Shown here in pieces: positions 1-5,972 of a DNA stretch of 7,756 bases. Under the pieces are notes generated by a model. The model ran no database searches and had not been told where the DNA came from. It worked only from the letters and a program-made list of their open reading frames with translations. How positions within the stretch are numbered: the first letter of the stretch is position 1; the number at the start of each line of letters is the position of its first letter. This DNA is from an uncultured Oscillospiraceae bacterium. GTDB taxonomy: Bacteria; Bacillota; Clostridia; Oscillospirales; Oscillospiraceae. The position numbers and the translations under genes were made by a program. Location of the stretch: NCBI GenBank assembly GCA_910587205.1, contig CAJULZ010000120.1, positions 1 through 7,756 on the forward strand, in the 5' to 3' direction.

Positions 1-1
1 C

Positions 2-697
2 TTGGGTTTCTGGCCGCCGGCGCTGCTGTACGCCCAGCTGCTCCTGCCGGCGCTGGAGCCGGGGGATGGGCCGGCCGAACCCGCGCCCGCCCCGGAACGG
101 GCCGGGCGGGGACTCACCGCCGGGCAGCGCACCGAGATCTGGTGGCGGCGGCGGTGGCCCCTGGTGCTGGGGGTCACGGTGTGCCTGGGCCTGTTGGCGG
201 GAACGCTGGGTACGCTGGCGGGCAGGGGGGAGCCTGATTTGCAGGTCGCCATTGTCCGCGCCGAGGCCCTGCCCGACGGGGTCCGGAACGCGCTGGAGCG
301 CTCTTTGGCGGCCCGGGTGGGCGATTTGAACGGGGATGGCACCGCGATAGTCGTTGTCAACGACTACACCGTGGTGTTCGACGGTTCCGCCGCTGACCCG
401 GACCTCCAGACCGCGGGTATGGCCCGGCTGGTCACGGACGTGGCCGTGGGGGACAGCGCCCTGTTCGCCGTGGCCGACCCCGGGGCCTTTATCGCCAATT
501 ACGGCGACAAAATGGACTTGGACGCCGCCGTCCTCTGGGCGGACTGCCCCGCGCTGTCGGCGCTGGACGCGGGGAGCTGGTCCACCGTGGACGACATCTA
601 CACCGATTTGGACGGCCAGGAGCTGCTGGCGGGGCTCACTGTCCTGCCCGCCCGGTCGGCGGGGGCGGAGGCCCTGGCCCTGCTGCCGGGGAAGTGA
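2..697 (+). CDS. Unrecognised single-pass membrane protein, 5' end cut by window edge
   Basis: I do not recognise this family. The frame is open from the first bases to the TGA at 695-697, so the true start probably lies upstream and the visible 231 residues are the C-terminal part. Visible parts, numbered from the window edge: a hydrophobic stretch at about 3-18, a Pro/Ala/Glu-rich linker (20-35), a basic and Trp-rich patch (47-52), one clear transmembrane helix (about 52-74), then a soluble acidic domain (77-231). By the positive-inside rule the soluble domain should be outside the cell. It contains D108-x-N110-x-D112-G113, which resembles the calcium loop of dockerin or EF-hand proteins, but only one copy is present and it runs straight into a beta-like stretch (AIVVVNDY), so calcium binding is only a possibility. 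A strong terminator follows three bases after the stop. The upstream gene context is not visible. Coding is well supported by codon use and clean termination; function is unknown. Confidence 0.8.
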   Translation: MGFWPPALLYAQLLLPALEPGDGPAEPAPAPERAGRGLTAGQRTEIWWRRRWPLVLGVTVCLGLLAGTLGTLAGRGEPDLQVAIVRAEALPDGVRNALERSLAARVGDLNGDGTAIVVVNDYTVVFDGSAADPDLQTAGMARLVTDVAVGDSALFAVADPGAFIANYGDKMDLDAAVLWADCPALSALDAGSWSTVDDIYTDLDGQELLAGLTVLPARSAGAEALALLPGK

Positions 698-699
698 AT

Positions 700-742
700 A
701 AAAAACGCCTGGGCGGTTATGAAAACCGCGCAGGCGTTTTTT
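700..742 (+). terminator. Intrinsic terminator of the first gene
   Basis: The hairpin starts three bases after the stop codon at 697. Bases 700-711 pair with 731-742, and 713-718 pair with 724-729, separated by one G/G mismatch (712/730). The loop is 719-723. The outer stem is six A opposite six T, giving a U-tract on the + transcript and an equal one on the - transcript, so it could work both ways. No gene is visible that would use it from the right. Confidence 0.92.
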
Positions 743-782
743 AGGGGCATCTGATGAAACCGGTAAGAGCGGATCAAAAATT

Positions 783-822
783 TCCGGCTGATCACCGCTG
801 ATGCCGCCGGCGATCAGCCGGA
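783..822. repeat. Perfect 11-bp inverted repeat with 18-base loop
   Basis: The arm TCCGGCTGATC (783-793) is an exact reverse complement of GATCAGCCGGA (812-822). The loop (794-811) is itself GC-rich and repeats the GCTGAT core. There is no T-tract on either side, so it is not a standard terminator. It lies between the preceding terminator and the ribbon-helix-helix gene, outside any coding frame I believe. It could be an operator, an RNA structural element or a dispersed palindromic repeat. The window contains no second copy that would settle this. Confidence 0.7.
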
Positions 823-848
823 TCATAGCTGCTCCCTCCGATCTGCTT

Positions 849-881
849 GGGCGGGGCGGCTTTCCCGGGCAGGCCCCGCCC
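849..881. repeat. Perfect 9-bp GC-only inverted repeat
   Basis: GGGCGGGGC (849-857) is exactly complementary to GCCCCGCCC (873-881) around a 15-base loop. The following sequence (GTCAAGATTTTG) has only a short T run 7 bases away, so it would be a poor terminator. Together with the repeat at 783-822 it makes the region before the ribbon-helix-helix gene unusually structured. Whether it is transcribed is unknown, since the best promoter candidate lies downstream of it. Confidence 0.55.
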
Positions 882-897
882 GTCAAGATTTTGCGCC

Positions 898-926
898 TTA
901 AAAATACCTTGAAATCAGACTAAGAA
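898..926 (+). promoter_or_regulatory. Weak candidate promoter for the RHH-comF-thiI operon
   Basis: TTAAAA (898-903) and TAAGAA (921-926) are separated by 17 bases and each match 4 of 6 bases of the sigma-A consensus. This is the best-spaced pair I can find in the AT-rich stretch before the gene, and an operon start is expected here because a terminator lies upstream. The stretch also holds AAAATAC (901-907) mirrored by GTATTTT (940-946), a 7-bp inverted repeat that would overlap the promoter and could be a regulator site. Both calls are weak. Confidence 0.25.
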
Positions 927-973
927 CAAGTGCGGACGAGTATTTTGAAGATAACTGCAAGGGGGCCGAAGCG

Positions 974-1159
974 ATGAATGACAAGATATACCTTACCATC
1001 CGGATGAACCGGGAGCTGCATGACAAATTCCGCTCCGTTGCCGCCTATGAGGGGCGGTCCATGAGCCGGCAGATCCTGTATCTCATGAACCAGTGCGTCC
1101 GGGACTTTGAGAAGAAAAACGGCCCAATCGACCCGCTGCCGGAGGACGGGGAGCCGTGA
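974..1159 (+). CDS. Arc-like ribbon-helix-helix DNA-binding protein
   Basis: This 61-residue protein has the order expected of the Arc/MetJ ribbon-helix-helix fold: a short beta strand (about 4-10, KIYLTIR), helix A (12-25), a turn with G27-R28-S29-M30-S31 at the N-cap of helix B, and helix B (about 30-46). The strand would pair in a dimer and insert its alternating residues (Lys4, Tyr6, Thr8, Arg10) into the DNA major groove. The acidic tail (48-61) looks disordered. The start is set by AAGGGGG at 959-965, eight bases ahead of the ATG. Its last codons overlap the GTG start of comF, so the two are almost certainly co-translated. Such proteins are usually transcriptional repressors or antitoxins. 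No toxin-like partner is seen, so a local or autoregulatory role is the more economical reading, and that is inference. Confidence 0.88.
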   Translation: MNDKIYLTIRMNRELHDKFRSVAAYEGRSMSRQILYLMNQCVRDFEKKNGPIDPLPEDGEP

Positions 1160-1893
1160 GGCTTGTCCGGACCCTGCTGGATCTGCTCTACCCGCCCAAA
1201 TGCCCCTTCTGCGGCCGCATCCTGGAGCGGGGGGAGGACGGCGTCTGCGCCGTCTGCCTGGAGGGGCTGCCGTGGGCGGAGGGGGAACCGGCGGTGGAGG
1301 GGTGCGAGACGTGCCTGTCGCCCCTGTGGTATCAGGACGGGGTGCGGGAGGGAGTCCACCGTTACAAATTTGGCGGCGGGCGCGTCCACGCCCGGCTGTT
1401 CGGGGATCTCATGGCCCAGTGCCTCCGTGACCGCTGGGACGGCCCGGTGGATTTGGTCACCTGGGCGCCGCTGCACCCAAAACGCCGCGCAGGGCGGGGC
1501 TATGACCAGGCGGAACTGCTGGCCCGCCGGGTGGGGGAGGCGGCCGGGCTGCCTGTGGCGTCCACGTTGGAAAAGCGCCGCAATACCGGCGCACAGTCCC
1601 AGCTCCGGGACGCGGCGGAGCGGGCGGCCAACGCGGCGGGGGCGTACCGAGCCCTGCCCGGGCTGGACCTGGCAGGGAGCCGGGTGGTGCTGGTAGACGA
1701 CGTGGTCACCACCGGGGCGACCCTGGCCCAATGCGCCGCCTGCCTGCGGGATGCGGGGGCCGCGTCGGTGGTGGGGCTCACGTTTGCCCAGGCCGGGGGT
1801 TCCTTTTTCTCGAGAGAAAAAATTTTGCAGCGCGGCGATAGACACGCAGGGGGGCTTGGAGCGAAAGCAAACGCCCAAGGCCCACAATTTTAG
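1156..1893 (+). CDS. comF: ComF-family phosphoribosyltransferase-like protein with an atypical C-terminal tail
   Basis: The N-terminus carries paired cysteines typical of the ComF zinc-binding part: C16/C19, C31/C34 and C50/C53. The rest is a type I phosphoribosyltransferase fold with the ComF signatures YKFGGG (70-75), RAGRGYDQ (111-118), RRNTGAQSQL (141-150) and the PRPP-binding loop VDDVVTTGATL (180-190). ComF proteins are tied to DNA uptake (ComFC in Bacillus) but are widespread in non-transformable bacteria, so the role here is open and no other competence gene is visible. The start is GTG at 1156, overlapping the preceding TGA as GTGA, with GGAGG at 1141-1145 ten bases upstream. The usual family fold appears complete by about residue 213. 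The last 32 residues are encoded by a hairpin-containing, partly AT-rich stretch that looks intergenic in origin. thiI starts 17 bases after the stop. Confidence 0.9.
   Translation: MRLVRTLLDLLYPPKCPFCGRILERGEDGVCAVCLEGLPWAEGEPAVEGCETCLSPLWYQDGVREGVHRYKFGGGRVHARLFGDLMAQCLRDRWDGPVDLVTWAPLHPKRRAGRGYDQAELLARRVGEAAGLPVASTLEKRRNTGAQSQLRDAAERAANAAGAYRALPGLDLAGSRVVLVDDVVTTGATLAQCAACLRDAGAASVVGLTFAQAGGSFFSREKILQRGDRHAGGLGAKANAQGPQF
1797..1890. repeat. Palindrome-bearing element read through as the ComF tail
   Basis: TTTTTCT (1804-1810) pairs with AGAAAAA (1815-1821) around a CGAG loop, followed at once by AATTTTG. Further on, CTTGG (1855-1859) can pair with CCAAG, with three more G-C pairs beyond one mismatch. 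Composition changes sharply from the GC-rich comF body to A/T runs. The layout resembles a small mobile palindromic repeat or a decayed terminator that has become coding. No second copy occurs in this window, so calling it a dispersed repeat is inference. Confidence 0.4.
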
Positions 1894-1910
1894 GAAAGCA
1901 AGGGATTTTT

Positions 1911-3083
1911 ATGGGAGAAATTATCCTGCTCAAACAGGGGGAAATGGTGCTCAAAGGCCTGAACCGCCGGGGGTTTGAGGAAAAGCTCATGGGCAACGCC
2001 AAACGGCGGCTGAAAAAATACGGCGCGTTTAAGGTCTACACCCGGCAGTCCACCACCTACGTGGAGCCGCTGGATGACGCCGCCGATTTTGAGGGGGCCT
2101 GGGAGGCCATGGGCAAGCTGTTCGGCGCGGTGGGCCTGTGCCGCGCCCGGGCCTGCGCCAAGGACAAAGACGCCATTGTGGCGTGCGCCGTGGACTACCT
2201 GGGGGACAAGCTCCGGGCGGCAAAATCCTTCAAAGTGGAGTCCAAACGGGCGGACAAGGCGTTCCCCATGACATCTATACAGCTTTCCCAGTACGTGGGC
2301 GGGGAACTTCATGACAAATTCCCCCATCTGGAGGCGGATATGCACCACCCGGAGCTCACCGTCCACGTGGAGGTGCGGGATTTCGACGCCTACCTCCACG
2401 CCGACCCGGAGCCGGGGGCGGGGGGGCTGCCCGTGGGCATGGGGGGCAGGGCGCTGTCCCTGCTGTCCGGGGGCATCGACTCGCCGGTGGCGTCCTGGAT
2501 GGTGGCCAAGCGGGGGGTCATCGTGGACATGATCCACTATTATTCCTACCCCTATACCTCCCCGGAGGCCAAGGAAAAGGTGCTGGATTTGGCCCGGCTG
2601 CTGGTGCCCTATACGGGCAAGCAGTGCGTCCATGTGGTGCCATTCACCAAGATTCAAGAGGAGCTGCGCCGCTCCTGCCCGGAGGAGCTGTTCACCATCC
2701 TCATGCGGCGGTTTATGATGCGCATCGCCTGCCGGGTGGCGGAACGGAACGGCATCCAGGCCCTGGTCACGGGCGAATCGGTGGGCCAGGTGGCCAGCCA
2801 GACCTTGGACGCCATGGTGTGCACCGACGCGGTGTGCACCGTGCCGGTGCTGCGGCCCCTGGTGGGGATGGACAAGGAGGAGATCGTCCGGATATCCCGG
2901 AAAATCGGCACCTTTGAGACCTCCATCCTGCCCTACGAGGACTGCTGCACCGTATTCACCCCCAAGCACCCCCGGACCAAACCCAAGCTGGAGGAGCTGG
3001 AGGCGGCGGAGGCCGCGCTGGATGTGGCGGCTATGGTGGAGGACGCGGTAAGCGGTATCGAGCGGGTCATGCTGGACCTGTGA
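1911..3083 (+). CDS. thiI: tRNA sulfurtransferase (4-thiouridine synthase), rhodanese-less form
   Basis: ThiI adenylates U8 of tRNA with ATP and replaces its oxygen with sulfur to give 4-thiouridine. In some bacteria it also feeds sulfur into thiazole synthesis. The 390-residue protein shows an N-terminal ferredoxin-like part (1-55, MGEIILLKQGE), a THUMP RNA-binding domain (about 60-165), and an ATP pyrophosphatase domain with the PP-loop SGGIDS (186-191), VTGESVGQVASQT (286-298) and PYEDCCTVF (341-349). C345 or C346 sits where the family has its catalytic cysteine. The C-terminal rhodanese domain of the E. coli enzyme is absent, as in Bacillus-type ThiI, which takes sulfur directly from a dedicated cysteine desulfurase. 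No desulfurase gene lies next to it. AAGGGA at 1900-1905 sets the ATG start. It is the last gene of the operon. Confidence 0.96.
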   Translation: MGEIILLKQGEMVLKGLNRRGFEEKLMGNAKRRLKKYGAFKVYTRQSTTYVEPLDDAADFEGAWEAMGKLFGAVGLCRARACAKDKDAIVACAVDYLGDKLRAAKSFKVESKRADKAFPMTSIQLSQYVGGELHDKFPHLEADMHHPELTVHVEVRDFDAYLHADPEPGAGGLPVGMGGRALSLLSGGIDSPVASWMVAKRGVIVDMIHYYSYPYTSPEAKEKVLDLARLLVPYTGKQCVHVVPFTKIQEELRRSCPEELFTILMRRFMMRIACRVAERNGIQALVTGESVGQVASQTLDAMVCTDAVCTVPVLRPLVGMDKEEIVRISRKIGTFETSILPYEDCCTVFTPKHPRTKPKLEELEAAEAALDVAAMVEDAVSGIERVMLDL

Positions 3084-3093
3084 ACGGAAAGAG

Positions 3094-3126
3094 AAAACCG
3101 GGGCAGCTTCTGCTGCCCCGGTTTTT
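3094..3126 (+). terminator. Bidirectional intrinsic terminator between thiI and the MCP gene
   Basis: A perfect 14-bp stem (3094-3107 with 3112-3125) closes a TTCT loop, ending in five T on the + strand. It begins ten bases after the thiI stop. The same hairpin, read on the - strand, ends in four T and lies 18 bases past the MCP stop codon (3144-3146), so it can serve both converging genes. Confidence 0.95.
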
Positions 3127-3143
3127 GCGTACGCCGGGATGCT

Positions 3144-4817
3144 TTACCGGACACCGGCCGGCCGGCCGACGTCCTTCAGCTTAAACTTGTGGGTTTCGTC
3201 CTCCAGAAGGTGGACCTGGTCGAACAGCTCGGAGCTGACGGCGGCGGACTCCTCGCTGCTGGCGGAGTTGGTCTGCACCACGGAAGAGATCTGCCCAATG
3301 CCCTCGGACACCTGGGACAAGGAATCCGCCTCCTCGGCGATGGCCTGGGTGATGGCTGCGATGGCGGCGTCGGACTTCAGCACCAGCTCCAGTGCCTTTT
3401 TCAGCGAGCCGGACACCTCGTCCACGATCTGGGTGCCCCGGTGGGTGGACTGGACGGAGTTCTCAATGAGGCCCTTGGTGGCCTTGGCGGCCTCGTCGGA
3501 CTTGGAGGCCAGGCTTCGCACTTCATCGGCTACCACGGCAAAACCCTTGCCCGCAGTCCCGGCCCGGGCGGCCTCCACCGCGGCGTTCAGGGCCAGGATG
3601 TTGGTCTGGAAGGCGATGTCCTCAATGGTGGCGATGATGCGGCCGATCTGCTGGGAGGCGTTGGAGATATCCGCCATGGCGGACACCATGGCCTCCATCT
3701 GCTGGCTGCTCAGGGACACCTGCTGGCTGGTGAGCTTGGCGCTCTCCTGGGCGTCGGAGGCTGCCTTGGCGTTGCGCTCCGCGCTCTTGGACAGGTCATC
3801 CACCGTGGCGTACAGCTCTTGGACGGCGCTGGCCTGTTCCGTAGCGCCCTGGGCCAGGGCTTGGGCCCCGCTGGAGAGCTGCTCGGCGTGGCTGGATACC
3901 CGGTGCTCGGCCTGGATGATGTTGCCCATGGCGTCGGACAAAGCGGTGGTAAACTGGCCCAACGCGCCCTCGATGGCCTGGAAGTCGCCGACGTAGGGGA
4001 TGGAGGTGCGCACGTCGAAATTGCCCTGGGACAGCTCGGCCATCACCCGGTCGATATCGGACACGTACTCCTGGATGCGGCCCACGGAGCCCTCCAGAGT
4101 GTCGGCCAACTGGCCCAGCTCGTTTTTGGAGTGGTAGCCCAGATCCAAGGTGAGCCTGCCCTCCTGAAGGGGTTTGGCGTTCTCCGTGATGAGCAGCAGG
4201 GGTTTGATAACGTATCGCAGCACGTAGGTCACAAGGCTGATCAGCGCCACCAGGGACAGCAGCAGGCAGACGATTGTGGAGCCGTGCATGATGGCGATGG
4301 TGCTGTTCATGGTTGCGGTGTACTCCCCGCTGAGGGCCTGGCCCCGCTCCACCACCTGGTCCAGCAGGCCCACCAGCTGGGTGAGGTTGGTCTGGATGGT
4401 TTCCTGGTAGAACTGCTGGGAGCGGAGGAGGCTGTTTTCGCGCATGCTGACGGCGGTGCCCGCAGATTCGTGGAGCTGCTTGTGCAGGGCCTCGATCTGG
4501 GTGCGCAGGGTGTTGACCTGGGCGTCGTCCAGGTCGATATCGCTGTAGAGCCATTTGCCCAGCACACAGGCGGTATAGTCCAGGCTGCCGGTGAACTCGG
4601 TGCCGGCGTAAAGGGCGTTGCTCAGGTTGGCGGACCACTTGTAGTGGGCCACCTCGGCCTGCTGGATTTGGTTCAGCATAGCCGCGGCCTTGACGTTTTG
4701 CTTTTGCGCGTTTTCAATGCGCAGGATGTTGAATGTGGACACAAAGCTGAACAGCAGGGTGGCGATGATGGCGCAGACGACCCGGATCATAACCGACCGT
4801 TTGATGCTTTTACCCAT
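3144..4817 (-). CDS. Methyl-accepting chemotaxis protein with an extracytoplasmic CZB-type zinc-binding sensor
   Basis: Transmembrane chemoreceptor that would signal to CheA/CheW. With 557 residues the order is: TM1 (about 10-32), an extracytoplasmic sensor (33-178), TM2 (about 179-203), HAMP (about 204-254), a second HAMP-like segment (255-305), and a long coiled coil whose hairpin tip is conserved (about 393-440, with NILALNAAVEAARAG and GFAVVADEVRSLA). No CheR-tethering pentapeptide is seen at the C-terminus. The sensor contains H58-x2-W61, 22 residues, C84-x-L86-G87-x-W89, 22 residues, H112-x3-H116, which is the 3-His/1-Cys CZB zinc signature. Start: an in-frame ATG at 4883 lies upstream of the promoter -10 element and cannot be transcribed from it. 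The ATG at 4817 has GGAGG at 4828-4832 ten bases away and begins MGKSIKRS, a typical pre-TM basic start. No other chemotaxis gene is adjacent. Confidence 0.95.
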   Translation of the reverse strand: MGKSIKRSVMIRVVCAIIATLLFSFVSTFNILRIENAQKQNVKAAAMLNQIQQAEVAHYKWSANLSNALYAGTEFTGSLDYTACVLGKWLYSDIDLDDAQVNTLRTQIEALHKQLHESAGTAVSMRENSLLRSQQFYQETIQTNLTQLVGLLDQVVERGQALSGEYTATMNSTIAIMHGSTIVCLLLSLVALISLVTYVLRYVIKPLLLITENAKPLQEGRLTLDLGYHSKNELGQLADTLEGSVGRIQEYVSDIDRVMAELSQGNFDVRTSIPYVGDFQAIEGALGQFTTALSDAMGNIIQAEHRVSSHAEQLSSGAQALAQGATEQASAVQELYATVDDLSKSAERNAKAASDAQESAKLTSQQVSLSSQQMEAMVSAMADISNASQQIGRIIATIEDIAFQTNILALNAAVEAARAGTAGKGFAVVADEVRSLASKSDEAAKATKGLIENSVQSTHRGTQIVDEVSGSLKKALELVLKSDAAIAAITQAIAEEADSLSQVSEGIGQISSVVQTNSASSEESAAVSSELFDQVHLLEDETHKFKLKDVGRPAGVR

Positions 4818-4827
4818 AGTGTTAGGT

Positions 4828-4835
4828 CCTCCCTC
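4828..4835 (-). promoter_or_regulatory. Ribosome binding site fixing the MCP start
   Basis: On the - strand this reads GAGGGAGG, ten bases ahead of the ATG at 4815-4817. It decides against the longer frame starting at 4883, which has no such site and overlaps the promoter. Confidence 0.88.
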
Positions 4836-4871
4836 AATTCGAAGTGGCTTGTTGAGATAATAAGCTATTCT

Positions 4872-4900
4872 ATTATAGCGCAAAATTGTCCCAATTGCAA
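4872..4900 (-). promoter_or_regulatory. Sigma-A promoter of the MCP gene
   Basis: On the - strand, TTGCAA (4900-4895) is followed after exactly 17 bases by a perfect TATAAT (4877-4872). Transcription should start near 4865, giving an untranslated leader of about 48 bases. The pattern is the housekeeping type, and I see no flagellar sigma-D (GCCGATAA-type) -10 element. Confidence 0.9.
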
Positions 4901-4933
4901 CAGGGGATCGGGGAAGTCCCGCTTGAGAAAATC

Positions 4934-4971
4934 GCCGCCGGCCCGCCCTTGACAGTGGAACCCCCGGCGGC
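4934..4971. repeat. 8-bp inverted repeat flanking the -35 box, possible operator
   Basis: GCCGCCGG (4934-4941) is exactly complementary to CCGGCGGC (4964-4971). The arms bracket the TTGACA box, the right arm ending one base before the -10 element, and their centres are 30 bases apart, about three helical turns. That placement would let a dimeric repressor block the carrier promoter. In GC-rich DNA an 8-bp match of this kind can occur by chance, so the operator call is tentative. Confidence 0.4.
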
Positions 4972-4977
4972 TATACT
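4949..4977 (+). promoter_or_regulatory. Sigma-A promoter of the AEC carrier gene
   Basis: A perfect TTGACA (4949-4954), a 17-base spacer and TATACT (4972-4977, 5 of 6 bases) lead to a start near 4984 and a leader of about 35 bases. It diverges from the MCP promoter; the two -35 boxes are 48 bases apart. Confidence 0.9.
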
Positions 4978-5018
4978 GGATAGGACACGGTCGATCTTAT
5001 GGGAAAGCGGGTGGGATC

Positions 5019-5963
5019 ATGCTTTTGAACAGCTTCCTTCTGTCGTTGAACGCCATCGTCTCCATCTTTGTGATGATGGGGGTGGGGTATGGTGCGAAAC
5101 GGCTGCTGCGCCTGGACAAGGGCAGCGTCCAGCGGTTTAATTCCCTGGTGTTCCACACCCTGCTGCCATTGATGCTGTTCAACAATATCTACCGCTCCGA
5201 CATCCGGGGCGGGGTTAACCTGGGCTGCCTGGGGCTGGCCTTGGGGGTGCTGGCCGTCCTGTTCATGGCTACCTGGGCCCTGGTCAAGCGGGTGGAGCCC
5301 GCCAACGACCAGCGGGGGGTAATGATCCAGGCGTCTTTCCGCAGCAATTTCCTGCTGCTGGGTATGCCGCTGATCCAGGAGCTTTGCCCCGGCGCGGATC
5401 TGGCCACGGTGTCGGTGATGCTGGCGGTGGTGGTGCCGTGCTACAATGTGCTGGCGGTAATAACCCTGGAGATGTTCCGCCAACAGCAGGTGAATGTGGG
5501 GAAAATTCTGCGGGGCATCGCGAAAAACCCGCTGATTATCGCGTCCGTGGCGGGGATACTCGTCAACCTGTCCGGCCTGGCCCTGCCGGAGTGTTTGGCC
5601 AATCCTATCTCCCAGCTGGGGGCGTCGGCCTCGCCGGTGGCGCTGCTGCTGCTGGGGGCGCAGTTCGAGTTCCATGACGTGCGGGTCCACCGGCGGAACC
5701 TGGCGATCTGCACGGCGCTGCGCCTGGTGGTGTTTCCTGGGGTTGCCCTGCCCCTGGCGGCGCTGGCGGGCCTGCGGGGGCCGGAATTTGCCGTGCTCAT
5801 CTCCATGTTCGCCACCCCTGCCGCTGTGTCCTCCTACAGCATGGCCGCCCAGATGGGCGGGAACCCGGAGCTGGCCGCCAGCGCCGTGACGATGACCACG
5901 CTGCTGTCCGCAGGGACCATGTTTTTGTGGATTTTCCTCTTCAAATCCCTGGGAATGTTTTAG
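5019..5963 (+). CDS. AEC-family (auxin efflux carrier-like) permease
   Basis: A 314-residue integral membrane protein with about ten hydrophobic segments: near 8-27, 38-56, 67-89, 101-122, 129-152, 169-189, 197-216, 227-249, 255-279 and 287-311. Length and layout match bacterial AEC transporters. Recognisable family features are the early GVGYGAKR loop (21-28), the helix-breaking SFRSNFLLLGMP stretch (106-117), KNPLIIASVAGI opening the second half (169-180), and the late ATPAAVSSYSMA stretch (265-276), related to the crossed helices of the bile-acid/PIN fold. Bacterial members export or import organic acids such as malate or malonate, but the substrate cannot be read from the sequence. The ATG at 5019 follows a weak purine-rich site (GGGTGGG, 5009-5015). 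It is monocistronic, with its own promoter and terminator. Confidence 0.92.
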   Translation: MLLNSFLLSLNAIVSIFVMMGVGYGAKRLLRLDKGSVQRFNSLVFHTLLPLMLFNNIYRSDIRGGVNLGCLGLALGVLAVLFMATWALVKRVEPANDQRGVMIQASFRSNFLLLGMPLIQELCPGADLATVSVMLAVVVPCYNVLAVITLEMFRQQQVNVGKILRGIAKNPLIIASVAGILVNLSGLALPECLANPISQLGASASPVALLLLGAQFEFHDVRVHRRNLAICTALRLVVFPGVALPLAALAGLRGPEFAVLISMFATPAAVSSYSMAAQMGGNPELAASAVTMTTLLSAGTMFLWIFLFKSLGMF

Positions 5964-5972
5964 AGCGGCCGG

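Noticed and set aside
751..800. CTGATGA at 751-757 as the core of a hammerhead ribozyme
   Set aside because: No stem II closed by a GAAA box follows at the right distance, and no partner helices with a cleavage triplet could be drawn. The 7-base match is most likely chance.
974..1893. RHH plus ComF read as a toxin-antitoxin pair
   Set aside because: The downstream protein has full ComF phosphoribosyltransferase motifs and no toxin fold, so the antitoxin reading has no support beyond the small RHH protein.
1890..2969. Long - strand open frame (359 codons) antisense to thiI
   Set aside because: Its composition is His/Gly/Arg/Pro-rich, it shows no domain, and it has no promoter or ribosome binding site. 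The thiI frame is unambiguous.
3153..3170. CCGGCCGGCCGG palindrome near the MCP C-terminus
   Set aside because: It lies inside coding sequence, is simple GC alternation expected in such a genome, and has no partner copy.
4818..4883. 22-residue N-terminal extension of the MCP to an ATG at 4883
   Set aside because: That ATG lies between the -35 and -10 boxes of the MCP promoter, upstream of the predicted transcription start, and lacks a ribosome binding site.
3189..4952. Long + strand open frame (587 codons) antisense to the whole MCP gene
   Set aside because: It is Gly/Leu/Gln/His-rich with no recognisable domain, has no ribosome binding site, and exists because the GC-rich third positions of the MCP gene remove stops from the opposite frame. 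The MCP frame has full family motifs.
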